Under the pieces are notes generated by a model. The model did no database searches and was not told where the DNA came from. It worked only from the letters and a program-made list of their open reading frames with translations. A stretch of 64,000 nucleotides of DNA, taken from assembly GCF_014201315.1 (NCBI RefSeq), contig NZ_JACHDY010000004.1, positions 186,001 to 250,000 on the forward strand. The letters are read 5' to 3'. Positions 28,271 through 36,875 of the stretch are shown here, one piece after another. The translations under genes and the position numbers were made by a program. The DNA is from Edaphobacter lichenicola. Lineage in GTDB: Bacteria > Acidobacteriota > Terriglobia > Terriglobales > Acidobacteriaceae. How positions within the stretch are numbered: position 1 is the stretch's first letter; each line of letters starts with the position of its first letter.

Positions 28271-28864
28271 CTACTTCACCCAGTTCGGCCCAATGAACTC
28301 CCGCAGCGTCTCAGGCGTGGCCCACGGCGCTGCACTCGCAAACCGCTTCACCCACTCAGCACCCTCGCCAATCCTCACGCGATCCGGCGTAAACTCAGGC
28401 GAAAGCGTATTCACCATCAGCGCGAAGCTAGCTCCCTCATGCAGCCGCAAGGCCTTCCAGCAACCCCCCGGCACCGCAACCACCGGCCTCTGTCCCGCCG
28501 CGTAGTCGAACCCAAGCGTCACCTTCTCCACACGTCCCTCCGGATGAAAGATGAAGTAGTCCACCGGCCCGCCCTCCACCAGGATGTGCGTGTCGTCCGG
28601 CTCCAGCCAGTGCAAATAATTTATCGGCCTCTCCCGCGTAAGCATGTAGTAATTCTGGCTTTGCACCGCGAGCATGCGCCCACCAACCGTCACCTTCTGC
28701 GCAGAGACTCCGATGATCCCCAGATACCCCGACTCCTTCGGCAGCACCGACAGCTTCAGCGTACGAATCAACTCCCTCGCCCGCGCATCGGTCGCGGCAG
28801 GAGTTGCCCCCTGCAAACCAATCATTCCCGCCACGCATATCGCCGCGAGTAAAAATCGCCTCAT
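28271..28864 (-). CDS. exported DUF985 (cupin_5) protein
   Basis: This 197-residue protein has a signal peptide (MRRFLLAAICVAGMIGLQGA) followed by a DUF985 cupin: ARELIRTLKLSVLPKESGYLG, NYYMLTRERPINYLHWLEPDDTHILVEGGPVDYFIFHPEG, then VVAVPGGCWKALRL and NTLSPEFTPDRVRIGEG. Cytoplasmic DUF985 proteins are usual, so export is unusual. The sugar or metal substrate is unknown. One expected cupin histidine (LHWLEPDDTH) is kept. Confidence 0.8.
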   Translation of the reverse strand: MRRFLLAAICVAGMIGLQGATPAATDARARELIRTLKLSVLPKESGYLGIIGVSAQKVTVGGRMLAVQSQNYYMLTRERPINYLHWLEPDDTHILVEGGPVDYFIFHPEGRVEKVTLGFDYAAGQRPVVAVPGGCWKALRLHEGASFALMVNTLSPEFTPDRVRIGEGAEWVKRFASAAPWATPETLREFIGPNWVK

Positions 28865-28895
28865 GCCCGCAGACTAGCAGACGCGAACCAGCAGA

Positions 28896-29852
28896 CTAAG
28901 CCTCAAGCCCAGCCGCGACATCCTCATCCACCACCGTCGCCGCGCCACTCTTCATCTTCGAGCTGGTCACCAGAAACACCGCCACCAGAATCGCCGCCAT
29001 CCCCACATACTCCACCGCAACAAAGCGCTCCTTCAGCAGGATCACCCCAAGAATCACCGCGATCACCGGATTCACATACGCATACGTCGCCACCTTCGAC
29101 ACAGCCACATGGTCCAGCAGATAGACATACGCGCTGTAAGTAAGAATCGATCCAAACGCCACCAGATAAAGCGTCGAAGCCCAGGCCTGCAATCCCCACT
29201 GCGCCCCGTGGTATCCCTTCGTCACCACCAGCATCAACGCATTGAATACGCCGCCGAACAGCATCTCCCATCCCGCCGCCGCGAATCCGCTAATCTGAAA
29301 CGTCGATCGCCGCGAGATCACCGACGCGCCCGTCCAGCACATCGCTCCGCCCAGCGTCACTCCAGCCGCGACGATCTGCCGCGAGTCGCCACGCAGTCCC
29401 TCCCGCAATCCAGGCCACAGCAGAAACACAATACCCGCGAACCCAATGCAGATCCCAACCCACCCCTTCGCTCTCAACCCTTCGCCTCTGGGCAGCACAA
29501 TCTCGATCAGCGCCGCATACAAGGGGACCACCGCCACCAGTAGCGCCGCCAGCCCCGTCGGAAGATACTGCTCCGCCCAGATCACCGACGTATTCCCGCA
29601 CCCCAGCATCAGTACCCCAATCACCACCAACCGCGCCAGCTCCTGCCGATTCGGCCACATCTTCCTCTTCAGCGCAGCCGACGCAGCCAGCATCAGCACG
29701 CCCGCCAGCAGAAACCGCACGCTCCCCAGCACAAACGGCGGCAGCACCTCCACCCCATACCGCATCGCCAGGTAGGTCGATCCCCAGAAGAGATACACGC
29801 ACGCAAAGCACAGCAGAATCCGCGTTCGATTTGGCGTTGAATTGACGGGCAT
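28896..29852 (-). CDS. EamA/DMT-family transporter, 10 transmembrane segments
   Basis: This 318-residue protein has two EamA repeats of five helices. The first runs from LLCFACVYLFWGSTYLAMRYGVE through YLPTGLAALLVAVVPLYAALIE, the second from GWVGICIGFAGIVFLLW to PVIAVILGVILLKERF. The family exports amino acids or other metabolites; the substrate cannot be read. The start is ATG 29852, 73 bp from the divergent secreted-protein gene at 29926. Confidence 0.9.
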   Translation of the reverse strand: MPVNSTPNRTRILLCFACVYLFWGSTYLAMRYGVEVLPPFVLGSVRFLLAGVLMLAASAALKRKMWPNRQELARLVVIGVLMLGCGNTSVIWAEQYLPTGLAALLVAVVPLYAALIEIVLPRGEGLRAKGWVGICIGFAGIVFLLWPGLREGLRGDSRQIVAAGVTLGGAMCWTGASVISRRSTFQISGFAAAGWEMLFGGVFNALMLVVTKGYHGAQWGLQAWASTLYLVAFGSILTYSAYVYLLDHVAVSKVATYAYVNPVIAVILGVILLKERFVAVEYVGMAAILVAVFLVTSSKMKSGAATVVDEDVAAGLEA

Positions 29853-29925
29853 TCCTCAATGGTATCGCGCCTTTGCCTCGCGGCCACGCCTGCATTCAAA
29901 GCCCTCGCGGTGCTACGATAAGGAG

Positions 29926-30636
29926 ATGGTGCTTCGTCCTGCGGCCTTATTGCTCCTTCTTCTCGTCTGTGTCTCTGCGCGCTCTCAAACTCCCGACCAG
30001 TCCTCCGCCCAGCCCAATCCCAACCTGCCGCGGAGCTTCCACGATCAGGATCTGAACATCACCTACTTCTACCCCGGCCGCTTCGTGCCCGACCCCGCCA
30101 GCGTCGCCGAAAGAACCGCCCCAGAGTCCTCCAGCTCAACCACCGCCGCGTCGCCGAAGTGTGCCCGCTCCACCTTCTTCGCCAACTCGGTCACCCCGGT
30201 CGACACCTCATCCTTCGTCCTCTCCACCATCGACAACACCTGCCCCAACGTCCTCCGCGGTGCCACCACGCTCGGCCCCTTCATCCGCGAGCAGATCCTC
30301 CGTCAGCTCAAGCAGTACGGCGAGCCAACCGTCACCCAGGAGGCCACCCGTTACACCATCGACGGCCACCCCGCAGCCATCGTCCTGGCCTCAGTCCCCA
30401 TGCCAGCCACAGCAGGCAAAATTCCCCAGACCACCTACGCCGCCAAAGCCTGCTTCCTCGGCAACATCCCCGTTAAAGCAAAGAAGAAGTCTGACCCCGT
30501 CGATCCCACCCGTCACGTCCTCTGCCTCGACTACACCACCCTGCACAGCGATCTCTACCATCTCCTGTTCGCCTTCAGCCTGCAGTTCGACAACGACACC
30601 CCCCAGCCCCTGGTCCCGGGCAGCGTCATCCGCTAG
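29926..30636 (+). CDS. secreted protein of unknown function (236 aa)
   Basis: The signal peptide is VLRPAALLLLLLVCVSARSQ. The mature part has LNITYFYPGRFVPDP, five or more cysteines, and TRYTIDGHPAAIVLASVP. It resembles the gene at 25675 in its FYP segment and general order, so a shared acidobacterial family is possible. AAGGAG abuts the ATG at 29926; the next codon is a GTG (29929) with slightly better spacing. It ends 42 bp before the convergent ADOP permease. Confidence 0.7.
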   Translation: MVLRPAALLLLLLVCVSARSQTPDQSSAQPNPNLPRSFHDQDLNITYFYPGRFVPDPASVAERTAPESSSSTTAASPKCARSTFFANSVTPVDTSSFVLSTIDNTCPNVLRGATTLGPFIREQILRQLKQYGEPTVTQEATRYTIDGHPAAIVLASVPMPATAGKIPQTTYAAKACFLGNIPVKAKKKSDPVDPTRHVLCLDYTTLHSDLYHLLFAFSLQFDNDTPQPLVPGSVIR

Positions 30637-30678
30637 CGCAACATTGTCCTGCCAGCAACACGAGCAATCTGCCCCGCG

Positions 30679-33339
30679 TTACTCCTCGCGCAGCAGCAGC
30701 AAAGGATCCGTAGCCAGCGCACGCCGCGCCGGAATCCAGCCAGCCAGCAACCCCAGCAGAAGCATCGTCACCACCACCCCACCCAGCACAATCGGATCCC
30801 ACGGCGTAGCCTGAGACACAATAAAAGCAATCACTTTGCCCGCCGCAAGACCAAGCAAGATCCCGACAGCCGAACCGAACGCCAGTAATCGGAACGTCTG
30901 CCCCAACGCCGCCTGCAACAGCTCCCTCCGTTGCGCCCCCAGCGCGATGCGAATCCCAAACTCGCGCAGCCGCTTGCTCACCGAGAAAGACGCCATGCCA
31001 AAGATCCCAACCACGGACAGCATCGCGCCCATAACCCCCAATACGCCCAGCGAAATCGTCGCCATCCGTGGACCAAACAGAAACGCGTCCAGAGTCTTAT
31101 AGCGCGTCTGGATATAAACCGGTAGTCCGGCATCCATATTCCGCAACGTATTCCTGATGGCTTGTCCCAGCTGCTCCGGATCGCGGCTTGACCTCACCAC
31201 AAGAAAGGCTGAGTTCGATGGTGATTGCAGAATGGGAAGAAACATCACAGGCTGTGGATCTTCCGTGAGACTTCCATATCTTCCATCCTCCGCAATTCCC
31301 ACAACCTGAATGCGCGCTCCATCCGGCATCTTGAAGTACGCGCCCATAGCCTTTGCTTCGGAGCCGAAGATCTTCCGCGCAAACTGTCGATTCACCACCG
31401 CCACGCGCGGCTTGTCTTTGTCCTCCTGCCACGTGAAGGCCCTTCCCGACACCAGTGCTGTACCTGCCGCTTGAAAGTATTCAGGCGAGACCTTGAACAT
31501 CAGTGCGTCTGATGCGGCATTCGCAGGCCTCAGATCCGTCGTACTGTCGGCGAAGACATTCGAGTCCGGTTGCGCATCCCCCAGGGGCACCTGATCAGCG
31601 AAACCCACGGACTCAACGCCCGGAATCGCCGCCAACGCATCCATCATGCGCTTTTGCATCGGCGGCACTTTGTCGCCCCGATAGCCCGCCATATTCAAGT
31701 CTGTCTCTACCAGCATTGTGTTCTGCAGCTCGAAGCCGAAGTTGTTGTGCAGCGAATGCGCCAATCCGCGCACGGCGACGATCGAAGAAGTGACGAGCAC
31801 GGCGCAGATTGCAATCTGCACGACAAGAAGCAGATCGCGGAAACTCAGCCGCAAACCAAACCTGCCGCGCTTCGCCTCTACTGCGCCGCCCTTCACCGCC
31901 TCATACGGATCGGTGCGAAGAACCTGCCCAACCGGCACTGCGCCAAACAGTAATCCACTGGCCAACGCCAGAAACAAAGCAACCGCATACACCTTTACAT
32001 CCGGATTCACGGACATATGAAGAGGCCACCGGGAGATCGGCTGCCAAACACTCAACGCCCTCAACAGCACCACGCTGCCTGCAAGTCCAACCGCCCCGCC
32101 CACCAGCGAAATCAGAACCGCCTCTGCAAAGAGTCCCCGCAGAATCCGTTTACGACTCGACCCAAGCGCCAGCCGCAGAGCGATCTCACGCGATCGATCC
32201 GAAGCGCGCGCCGCAAACAGGCTGCCGAGGTTGGCACAGGCAGCCAGCAGAATCAATCCCGCCAACAGCATCAGCGCGGTCATAAACGTCCGCACAGGGC
32301 GGCCAACGTAGTCCCCATAAAGACCCGGACGCGCCAGCTTGAAGCTCATCTTGGGATCGTCTTTGGGGTACGCCTTCTCGAGAGATGCTCCAACCGAGTT
32401 CAGATCCGCAATCGCCTGTGCCGGAGTCACTCCCGCCTTCAGGTGTCCCAGCGTCATAAAGACCCAGCGATCGCCGCGATTGTTCAGATCGTTCTCATCG
32501 AACTGCGCGTGATTCACAATCGGCACAAAAAAGTCGGGATTGAAGAACATGAGAGTGCCATGAAACTCAGGTGGTCCCACCCCGATGATGGTGTACGGAA
32601 ACTTGTTCAGCCGGACGACACGACCGACGACGCTCGGATCACCCTGAAAGTGGCTGTGCCAGTAGTCGTACGTCAGCACGATGTAGGGTGCGCTGTTCGG
32701 ACCGTGTTCATCGGAGCCATGAAAGAACCTGCCCAGATACGGCTTGAGGCCCAAAGCATCGAAGTAATTTCCACTGGCCTCATCAACCCATGCGCGTGAG
32801 GGATCGTTGCCCGTATCCAGCGCCGCCTCCAAGATGTTATAAGCCGCCAGAGTCTCAAAGCTGTGGTTGCGGTCCCGCAGGTCGAGATAGTCCGGATACG
32901 ACTCGGACATATCGCTGGACAACCGCCACGGCCCGTAGAGGCTCTCTGACTGGGGCACATTCAACGGCCGCAGGATGAACGCATTCAAAACAGCAAACAC
33001 CACTGCATTCGCCCCGATCGCAAACGCCAGTGTCAAAACAGCAACAATCGCGAAGCCGGGTTTCTTAGCCATTCTGCGCAGCGCGAAACGAATGTCCAGA
33101 ACAAGCCCCTCGCCGAACTGGCCGCCAAGCGCATCGCGGCTCTCCTCTTTCAGTCGCTGATAACCGCCAAACTCGATACGCGCACGCCTCTCTGCCTCTG
33201 CGCGCGGAAGCCCGCCACGCTCGAGATCATCGGCGCGATGTTGAATGTGCGAGCGAAGCTCCTCCTCGATCTCACGATCGATCTCAGCACGATGGAAGAG
33301 GTTCGAAGCAAAGGAGCGTAGAGAGTCGAAGAGTCTCAT
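30679..33339 (-). CDS. ADOP-type ABC permease (MacB/FtsX duplicated permease)
   Basis: This 886-residue protein has the acidobacterial duplicated orphan permease layout. A cytoplasmic N-terminal helix domain (IDREIEEELRSHIQHRADDLERGGL) comes first. Then follow a transmembrane helix, a MacB-type periplasmic domain, three FtsX helices (LMLLAGLILLAACANLGSLFAARASDR), a second periplasmic domain and a final FtsX set ending GWIPARRALATDPLLLLREE. No ATPase is encoded beside it. The start is ATG 33339 with GGAGG upstream; it overlaps the padR stop by four bases (ATGA), so translation is coupled. A similar permease is cut by the window end at 63362. Confidence 0.93.
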   Translation of the reverse strand: MRLFDSLRSFASNLFHRAEIDREIEEELRSHIQHRADDLERGGLPRAEAERRARIEFGGYQRLKEESRDALGGQFGEGLVLDIRFALRRMAKKPGFAIVAVLTLAFAIGANAVVFAVLNAFILRPLNVPQSESLYGPWRLSSDMSESYPDYLDLRDRNHSFETLAAYNILEAALDTGNDPSRAWVDEASGNYFDALGLKPYLGRFFHGSDEHGPNSAPYIVLTYDYWHSHFQGDPSVVGRVVRLNKFPYTIIGVGPPEFHGTLMFFNPDFFVPIVNHAQFDENDLNNRGDRWVFMTLGHLKAGVTPAQAIADLNSVGASLEKAYPKDDPKMSFKLARPGLYGDYVGRPVRTFMTALMLLAGLILLAACANLGSLFAARASDRSREIALRLALGSSRKRILRGLFAEAVLISLVGGAVGLAGSVVLLRALSVWQPISRWPLHMSVNPDVKVYAVALFLALASGLLFGAVPVGQVLRTDPYEAVKGGAVEAKRGRFGLRLSFRDLLLVVQIAICAVLVTSSIVAVRGLAHSLHNNFGFELQNTMLVETDLNMAGYRGDKVPPMQKRMMDALAAIPGVESVGFADQVPLGDAQPDSNVFADSTTDLRPANAASDALMFKVSPEYFQAAGTALVSGRAFTWQEDKDKPRVAVVNRQFARKIFGSEAKAMGAYFKMPDGARIQVVGIAEDGRYGSLTEDPQPVMFLPILQSPSNSAFLVVRSSRDPEQLGQAIRNTLRNMDAGLPVYIQTRYKTLDAFLFGPRMATISLGVLGVMGAMLSVVGIFGMASFSVSKRLREFGIRIALGAQRRELLQAALGQTFRLLAFGSAVGILLGLAAGKVIAFIVSQATPWDPIVLGGVVVTMLLLGLLAGWIPARRALATDPLLLLREE

Positions 33340-33677
33340 ATTTCCTCCGGTTGCGTAGCAAGTGCGCTGGCGATCGCGGTAGCCAGGCGGTTCCAACTGT
33401 CCGTCTCTTCCTGCAGACGCTTACGGCCTACCGCAGTCAGTTCGTAAAACTTGGCCCGACGATTATTTTCCGAGGTGCCCCAATCGGCCTTCAGCAGACC
33501 CTGGCGCAGCAGCCGAAACAACCCTGGATAAAGCGCACCCTGTTCAATCAACAGCGCCCCGCCGGAGATCTGCTCAATGCGCAGAAGCACGCCATACCCA
33601 TGCAACGGCCCAAGCGAGACCGCGCGCAGAATCAGCAAATCAAGTGTGCCGGGAAGAAGTTGGGCCTGGGTAGTCAA
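33336..33677 (-). CDS. PadR-family transcriptional regulator
   Basis: This 113-residue winged-helix protein has the PadR signature LLPGTLDLLILRAVSLGPLHGYGVLLRIEQ, then GALYPGLFRLLRQGLLKADWG and RAKFYELTAVGRKRL. It probably represses its own operon with the ADOP permease, a pairing common in acidobacteria. The start codon is a TTG with GGGGGAG six bases upstream. The stop overlaps the permease start. Confidence 0.93.
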   Translation of the reverse strand: MTTQAQLLPGTLDLLILRAVSLGPLHGYGVLLRIEQISGGALLIEQGALYPGLFRLLRQGLLKADWGTSENNRRAKFYELTAVGRKRLQEETDSWNRLATAIASALATQPEEI

Positions 33678-33686
33678 GTGTCTCCC

Positions 33687-33730
33687 CCTAAGATGATTAG
33701 GAGACTAGACCCACTTCCCTAAGCTGTCAA
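33687..33730 (-). promoter_or_regulatory. padR promoter with palindromic operator
   Basis: On the minus strand TTGACA (33725-33730) and TAGTCT (33702-33707) are 17 bp apart. Immediately after the -10 box is the perfect palindrome CCTAA-N5-TTAGG (33687-33701), which covers the expected transcription start. It is a good candidate PadR site. Confidence 0.55.
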
Positions 33731-33753
33731 GGAGAGTTTATTGCCAAAACGCC

Positions 33754-33949
33754 ATGTCCTGCCGGACGGGCCCACTGCGCGTGGGGCGGTCACTTCGTGA
33801 CGCGTATACCGGTCCCGGCAGGATCAACCTCGAATGTTCTCCCGTTGATCGAAATCAATATATCCTCCGACCAACGGGAGGACCACGCGAAGCTTTAAAA
33901 AGGCGTGCGAACGCCCGCCCCACGCGCAGTGGGCCCGTCCGGCAGGACA
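33754..33949. repeat. palindromic intergenic element, copy D
   Basis: About 196 bp with terminal inverted repeats TGTCCTGCCGGACGGGCCCA and its complement. The left arm has GGTCACTTCGTGACGCGTATACC; the right arm has AAAAAGGCGTGCGAACGCCC. The centre CTCCCGTTGATCG/CGACCAACGGGAG has one mismatch. Same orientation as copy A. This is the only full copy in a divergent gap (padR and the aminotransferase). It starts 24 bp upstream of the padR -35 box. Confidence 0.85.
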
Positions 33950-34291
33950 CAGGTTTTCGAGTGTTACCACGATAAGGTATACTCACCGCCAAAGGCAGAC
34001 TCCCCATGAAATCGCTGTTCGACACAGCCCGGAGCAATCGCAGCGCAGCCTTCCAGTGCCGCCCCAAGCGCCACCAGATGCCGCGCCGCCATCTCCGCGT
34101 CCTGCCCAGCCTCACGCGACCTAGTCTCTTCGCCGGCGACTAAGCTCGAACACCCCACCAGCCGGCGAAGTCCTCGCCACCAGCGCAAACCGTTCTCTCT
34201 GCAACCACAGAGCGCCGCCGTCCACACCTGGAACGGATACGAGCACGAACGGAAAGACCAAACGCACCGCTGCCCCCAAGGAGAGATTCGC
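33950..34291. other. leader region of the aminotransferase, no supported gene
   Basis: This 340-bp stretch has short open frames on both strands (about 42-45 codons, for example ATG 34005 plus and ATG 34092 minus) but none has a convincing ribosome site or recognisable product. The only clear signal is GGAGAG shortly upstream of the 34292 start. It may hold the promoter of the aminotransferase or a gene remnant. Confidence 0.4.
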
Positions 34292-35716
34292 ATGTCCACC
34301 CTGACTGAAAAGACCCCCGAAGACCTGAAGCAAAACTCGGCACAAGGCGTCACCCCCGCCATCCGCTCCATGCACTACGCCGAGTTCGGCCCCAAGCTCA
34401 AGACCGCCCTCCCCGGTCCCAACGCCAAAAAGATCGTCGCCGACGACGACCGCCTCATCTCCCCCAGCTACACCCGCAGCTACCCCATGGTGGCCAAGTC
34501 CGGCCGCGGAATCCGCGTCACCGACGTCGACGGCAACGAGTTCCTCGACTTCGCCGCCGGCATCGCCGTCAACTCCACCGGCCACTGTCATCCCGAAGTC
34601 GTCAAGGCCATCCAAGATCAGGCCGCCGAACTCATCCACATGTCCGGCACCGACTTCTATTACCAGAACATGACCACCCTCGCCGAGCGCCTCTCCGCCA
34701 TCGCGCCCATGCCCGGTCCGCACAAGTTCTACTACGGCAACTCCGGTGCCGAAGCCGTCGAGTGCGCCATGAAGCTCGCCCGCTACCACACCGGCCGCCA
34801 GAACATCATCAGCTTCTTCGGCGCCTTCCACGGCCGCACCATGGGCGCGCTCTCGCTCACCGGCTCCAAGCCCCAGCAGAAGCGCCGCTTCGCCCCCTTC
34901 GTCCCCGGCGTCCACCACATCCGCTATCCCTATGCTTACCGCGGCTGTCCCGACGGCACGCCAGAAGAGCAGGAAGCCTTCGCCCTCGACTGCGCCCGCT
35001 ACATCGAAGACCGCCTCTTCAAGACCATCCTCCCGCCCGAAGAGGTTGCCGCCATCATCCTCGAGCCCATCCAGGGCGAAGGCGGCTACGTCGTAGCCCC
35101 AACCAACTTCCTCCAGGAGATTCGCCGCATCTGCGACCGCCACGGCATCCTCCTCATCGCCGACGAGGTCCAATCCGGCGCCGCAAGAACAGGGAAGTGG
35201 TGGGCCATCGAGCACTCCGGCGTCCAACCCGACATCGTCTGCATCGCAAAGGGCATTGCCAGCGGAATGCCGCTAGGCATCTGCATGTCCAAGGCCGAAG
35301 TCATGGACTGGGTCCCCGGCTCGCACGCCAGCACCTTCGGCGGCAATCCCATCTGCATCGCCGCCGCCCTCGCCACCCTGGACATTCTCGAGCGCGAAGG
35401 CCTCCAAAACGCCGCCACCATAGGCGAAAAGATGCTCGACCGCCTCCGCCCCTGGGTCGCCAAGCATCCCACCGTAGGCGACGTTCGCGGCCGCGGCCTC
35501 ATGATCGGCGTCGAGCTCGTCAAAGACAAAAAGTCCCGCACGCCAGTCGGCCCCATGCGCGACAAGGTCGTCGATCTGGCCTTCGAGCGCGGCCTCTTGA
35601 TCCTCGGCTGCGGCGAAACCACCATCCGCCTCTGCCCCCCGCTCATCGTCAACGAGCAGGAGGCCAGCATAGCCCTCGACATCCTCGAGGAGTGCATCAC
35701 GCTAGCAGCAAAATAA
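34292..35716 (+). CDS. class III PLP aminotransferase (GABA/ornithine-type)
   Basis: This 474-residue protein is in the 4-aminobutyrate/acetylornithine aminotransferase family. Landmarks are DFAAGIAVNSTGHCHPEVV, YYGNSGAEAVECAMKLAR, SFFGAFHGRTMGALSLTGSK, AAIILEPIQGEGGY, LLIADEVQSGAARTG (PLP-contact Asp) and the Schiff-base lysine in DIVCIAKGIASGMPLG. The N-terminal extension of about 40 residues before GPNAKKIVADDD is longer than in GabT. The amino donor is not certain. It is flanked downstream at 2 bp by palindromic element E. Confidence 0.88.
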   Translation: MSTLTEKTPEDLKQNSAQGVTPAIRSMHYAEFGPKLKTALPGPNAKKIVADDDRLISPSYTRSYPMVAKSGRGIRVTDVDGNEFLDFAAGIAVNSTGHCHPEVVKAIQDQAAELIHMSGTDFYYQNMTTLAERLSAIAPMPGPHKFYYGNSGAEAVECAMKLARYHTGRQNIISFFGAFHGRTMGALSLTGSKPQQKRRFAPFVPGVHHIRYPYAYRGCPDGTPEEQEAFALDCARYIEDRLFKTILPPEEVAAIILEPIQGEGGYVVAPTNFLQEIRRICDRHGILLIADEVQSGAARTGKWWAIEHSGVQPDIVCIAKGIASGMPLGICMSKAEVMDWVPGSHASTFGGNPICIAAALATLDILEREGLQNAATIGEKMLDRLRPWVAKHPTVGDVRGRGLMIGVELVKDKKSRTPVGPMRDKVVDLAFERGLLILGCGETTIRLCPPLIVNEQEASIALDILEECITLAAK

Positions 35717-35718
35717 GG

Positions 35719-35908
35719 GTCCTGCCGGACGGGCTCCCTACGCGGGAGGCGGTCACTTCGTGACGCGTCTACCGGTCTCAGCAGCGCCAGCAGCAAAGCT
35801 CCTCCGTTGGTCGGAATCATCTTCCCCCGACCAACGGGAGGGCCAGCCGAAGGGGTATACAAGTCACGAAGTGACCGCCTCCCGCGTAGGGAGCCCGTCC
35901 GGCAGGAC
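35719..35908. repeat. palindromic intergenic element, copy E
   Basis: 190 bp filling the whole gap between two convergent stop codons (2 bp and 6 bp away). The outer 46 bp on each side are a perfect inverted repeat, starting GTCCTGCCGGACGGGCTCCC and ending GTCACTTCGTGAC. The inner stem is CCGTTGGTCG/CGACCAACGG. Both arms are of the GTCACTTCGTGAC type, unlike copies A, B and D. Confidence 0.9.
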
Positions 35909-35914
35909 AAGCCG

Positions 35915-36751
35915 TCAAGCACGCACGCCATATCGCGTTGCCGAATGCTTATGAGAAAGGTTCGGCCCCAGCGCCACCCGAGCCGCATCGAACCGCTCCC
36001 AATCCGCAACCTCAGGCAGCGCCGGAATCGTCACCAGCTCCCCGCTGTCGAACCCAGCCAGCGAAGCATCCACCATCTCCTCCGAACTCATCACAATCTC
36101 CGACGGCAGATTCTCATGCCCGCCAATCCCCGCGCGGCCCCAGAACTCCGACGCCGTAGCCCCAGGCAGCACCGCCTGCACCTGAACGCCCTTGCCGCCC
36201 ACCTCTTTATGCAGCGACTGCGTAAGGTTCAGCACATAAGCTTTCGTCCCGCTATACACGCCATTCAACAACTCCGGAGCCACTGCCACAACCGAAGAGA
36301 TGTTGATGATCGCGCCCTTGCCTCTAGCCAGGAATCCCGGCAACACCGCATAGGTCAGCCGCGTCAGCGCCGTCACATTCAGCTCAATCATGTTCTCCAG
36401 CTCATCGATCTTCGAGTCCACCAGCGAAGTCGTCCCGCCGAAGCCCGCATTGTTCACCAGCGTCGTAATCGACTTATCCGAGCGCAACCGCTCCTCGACT
36501 TTGTGCAAATCCGCCTTGTTCGTAAGGTCCGCGGCAACCGCATCGATCGAACGGCCAGTCGCCGAAGTCAGCGAAGCCGCCAGCTCCTTCAGCTTTTCGC
36601 CGTTGCGAGCCACCAGGATCAGATCATAGCCGCGGTGCGCCAGCCGATCCGCATAAACTGCCCCGATTCCTGTCGATGCGCCAGTGATGAGAGCAGTGCC
36701 AAGAGCTTTGCCAAGCTCAGTGCCTTTAGAAGAAGTAGTTGAAGTAGTCAT
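35915..36751 (-). CDS. short-chain dehydrogenase/reductase (SDR)
   Basis: This 278-residue SDR has the nucleotide loop ALITGASTGIGAVYADRLA, NNAGFGG, a catalytic serine in IINISSVVAVAPELLNGVYSGTKAYVLNL and the YxxxK pair in YSGTKAY. The substrate is unknown. Expression probably depends on the TetR protein at 38613, because its promoter (36803-36831) carries the same operator in the same place as the tetR promoter. The TPR gene lies between them. Confidence 0.9.
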   Translation of the reverse strand: MTTSTTSSKGTELGKALGTALITGASTGIGAVYADRLAHRGYDLILVARNGEKLKELAASLTSATGRSIDAVAADLTNKADLHKVEERLRSDKSITTLVNNAGFGGTTSLVDSKIDELENMIELNVTALTRLTYAVLPGFLARGKGAIINISSVVAVAPELLNGVYSGTKAYVLNLTQSLHKEVGGKGVQVQAVLPGATASEFWGRAGIGGHENLPSEIVMSSEEMVDASLAGFDSGELVTIPALPEVADWERFDAARVALGPNLSHKHSATRYGVRA

Positions 36752-36802
36752 AAAAGTCTCCGTACTGCGAAGGTGTGAACCAGAAAACTGATTCGCTTCG
36801 TT

Positions 36803-36831
36803 AGAGTAGACCGGTTGGTTAGTAGATTCAA
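36803..36831 (-). promoter_or_regulatory. SDR promoter with TetR-type operator in the spacer
   Basis: Minus strand: -35 TTGAAT (36826-36831), 17-bp spacer, -10 TACTCT (36803-36808). The spacer contains TAACCAACCGGTCTA, which matches 11 of 15 positions of the tetR operator and runs into the -10 in the same way. Confidence 0.55.
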
Positions 36832-36875
36832 AAAAGATACTCTCGCTAAAGAAAGTTCTCTAAGGCGTAACTCTG

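Noticed and set aside
33855..34115. Open frames encoding peptides such as SCRTGPLRVGRAFARLF that recur at several sites
   Set aside because: They come from the palindromic repeat elements and are the same DNA read in different copies, not conserved genes.
33964..34371. 135-residue minus-strand open frame upstream of the aminotransferase
   Set aside because: No credible start or ribosome site, it overlaps the aminotransferase start, and only its last 40 residues look protein-like.
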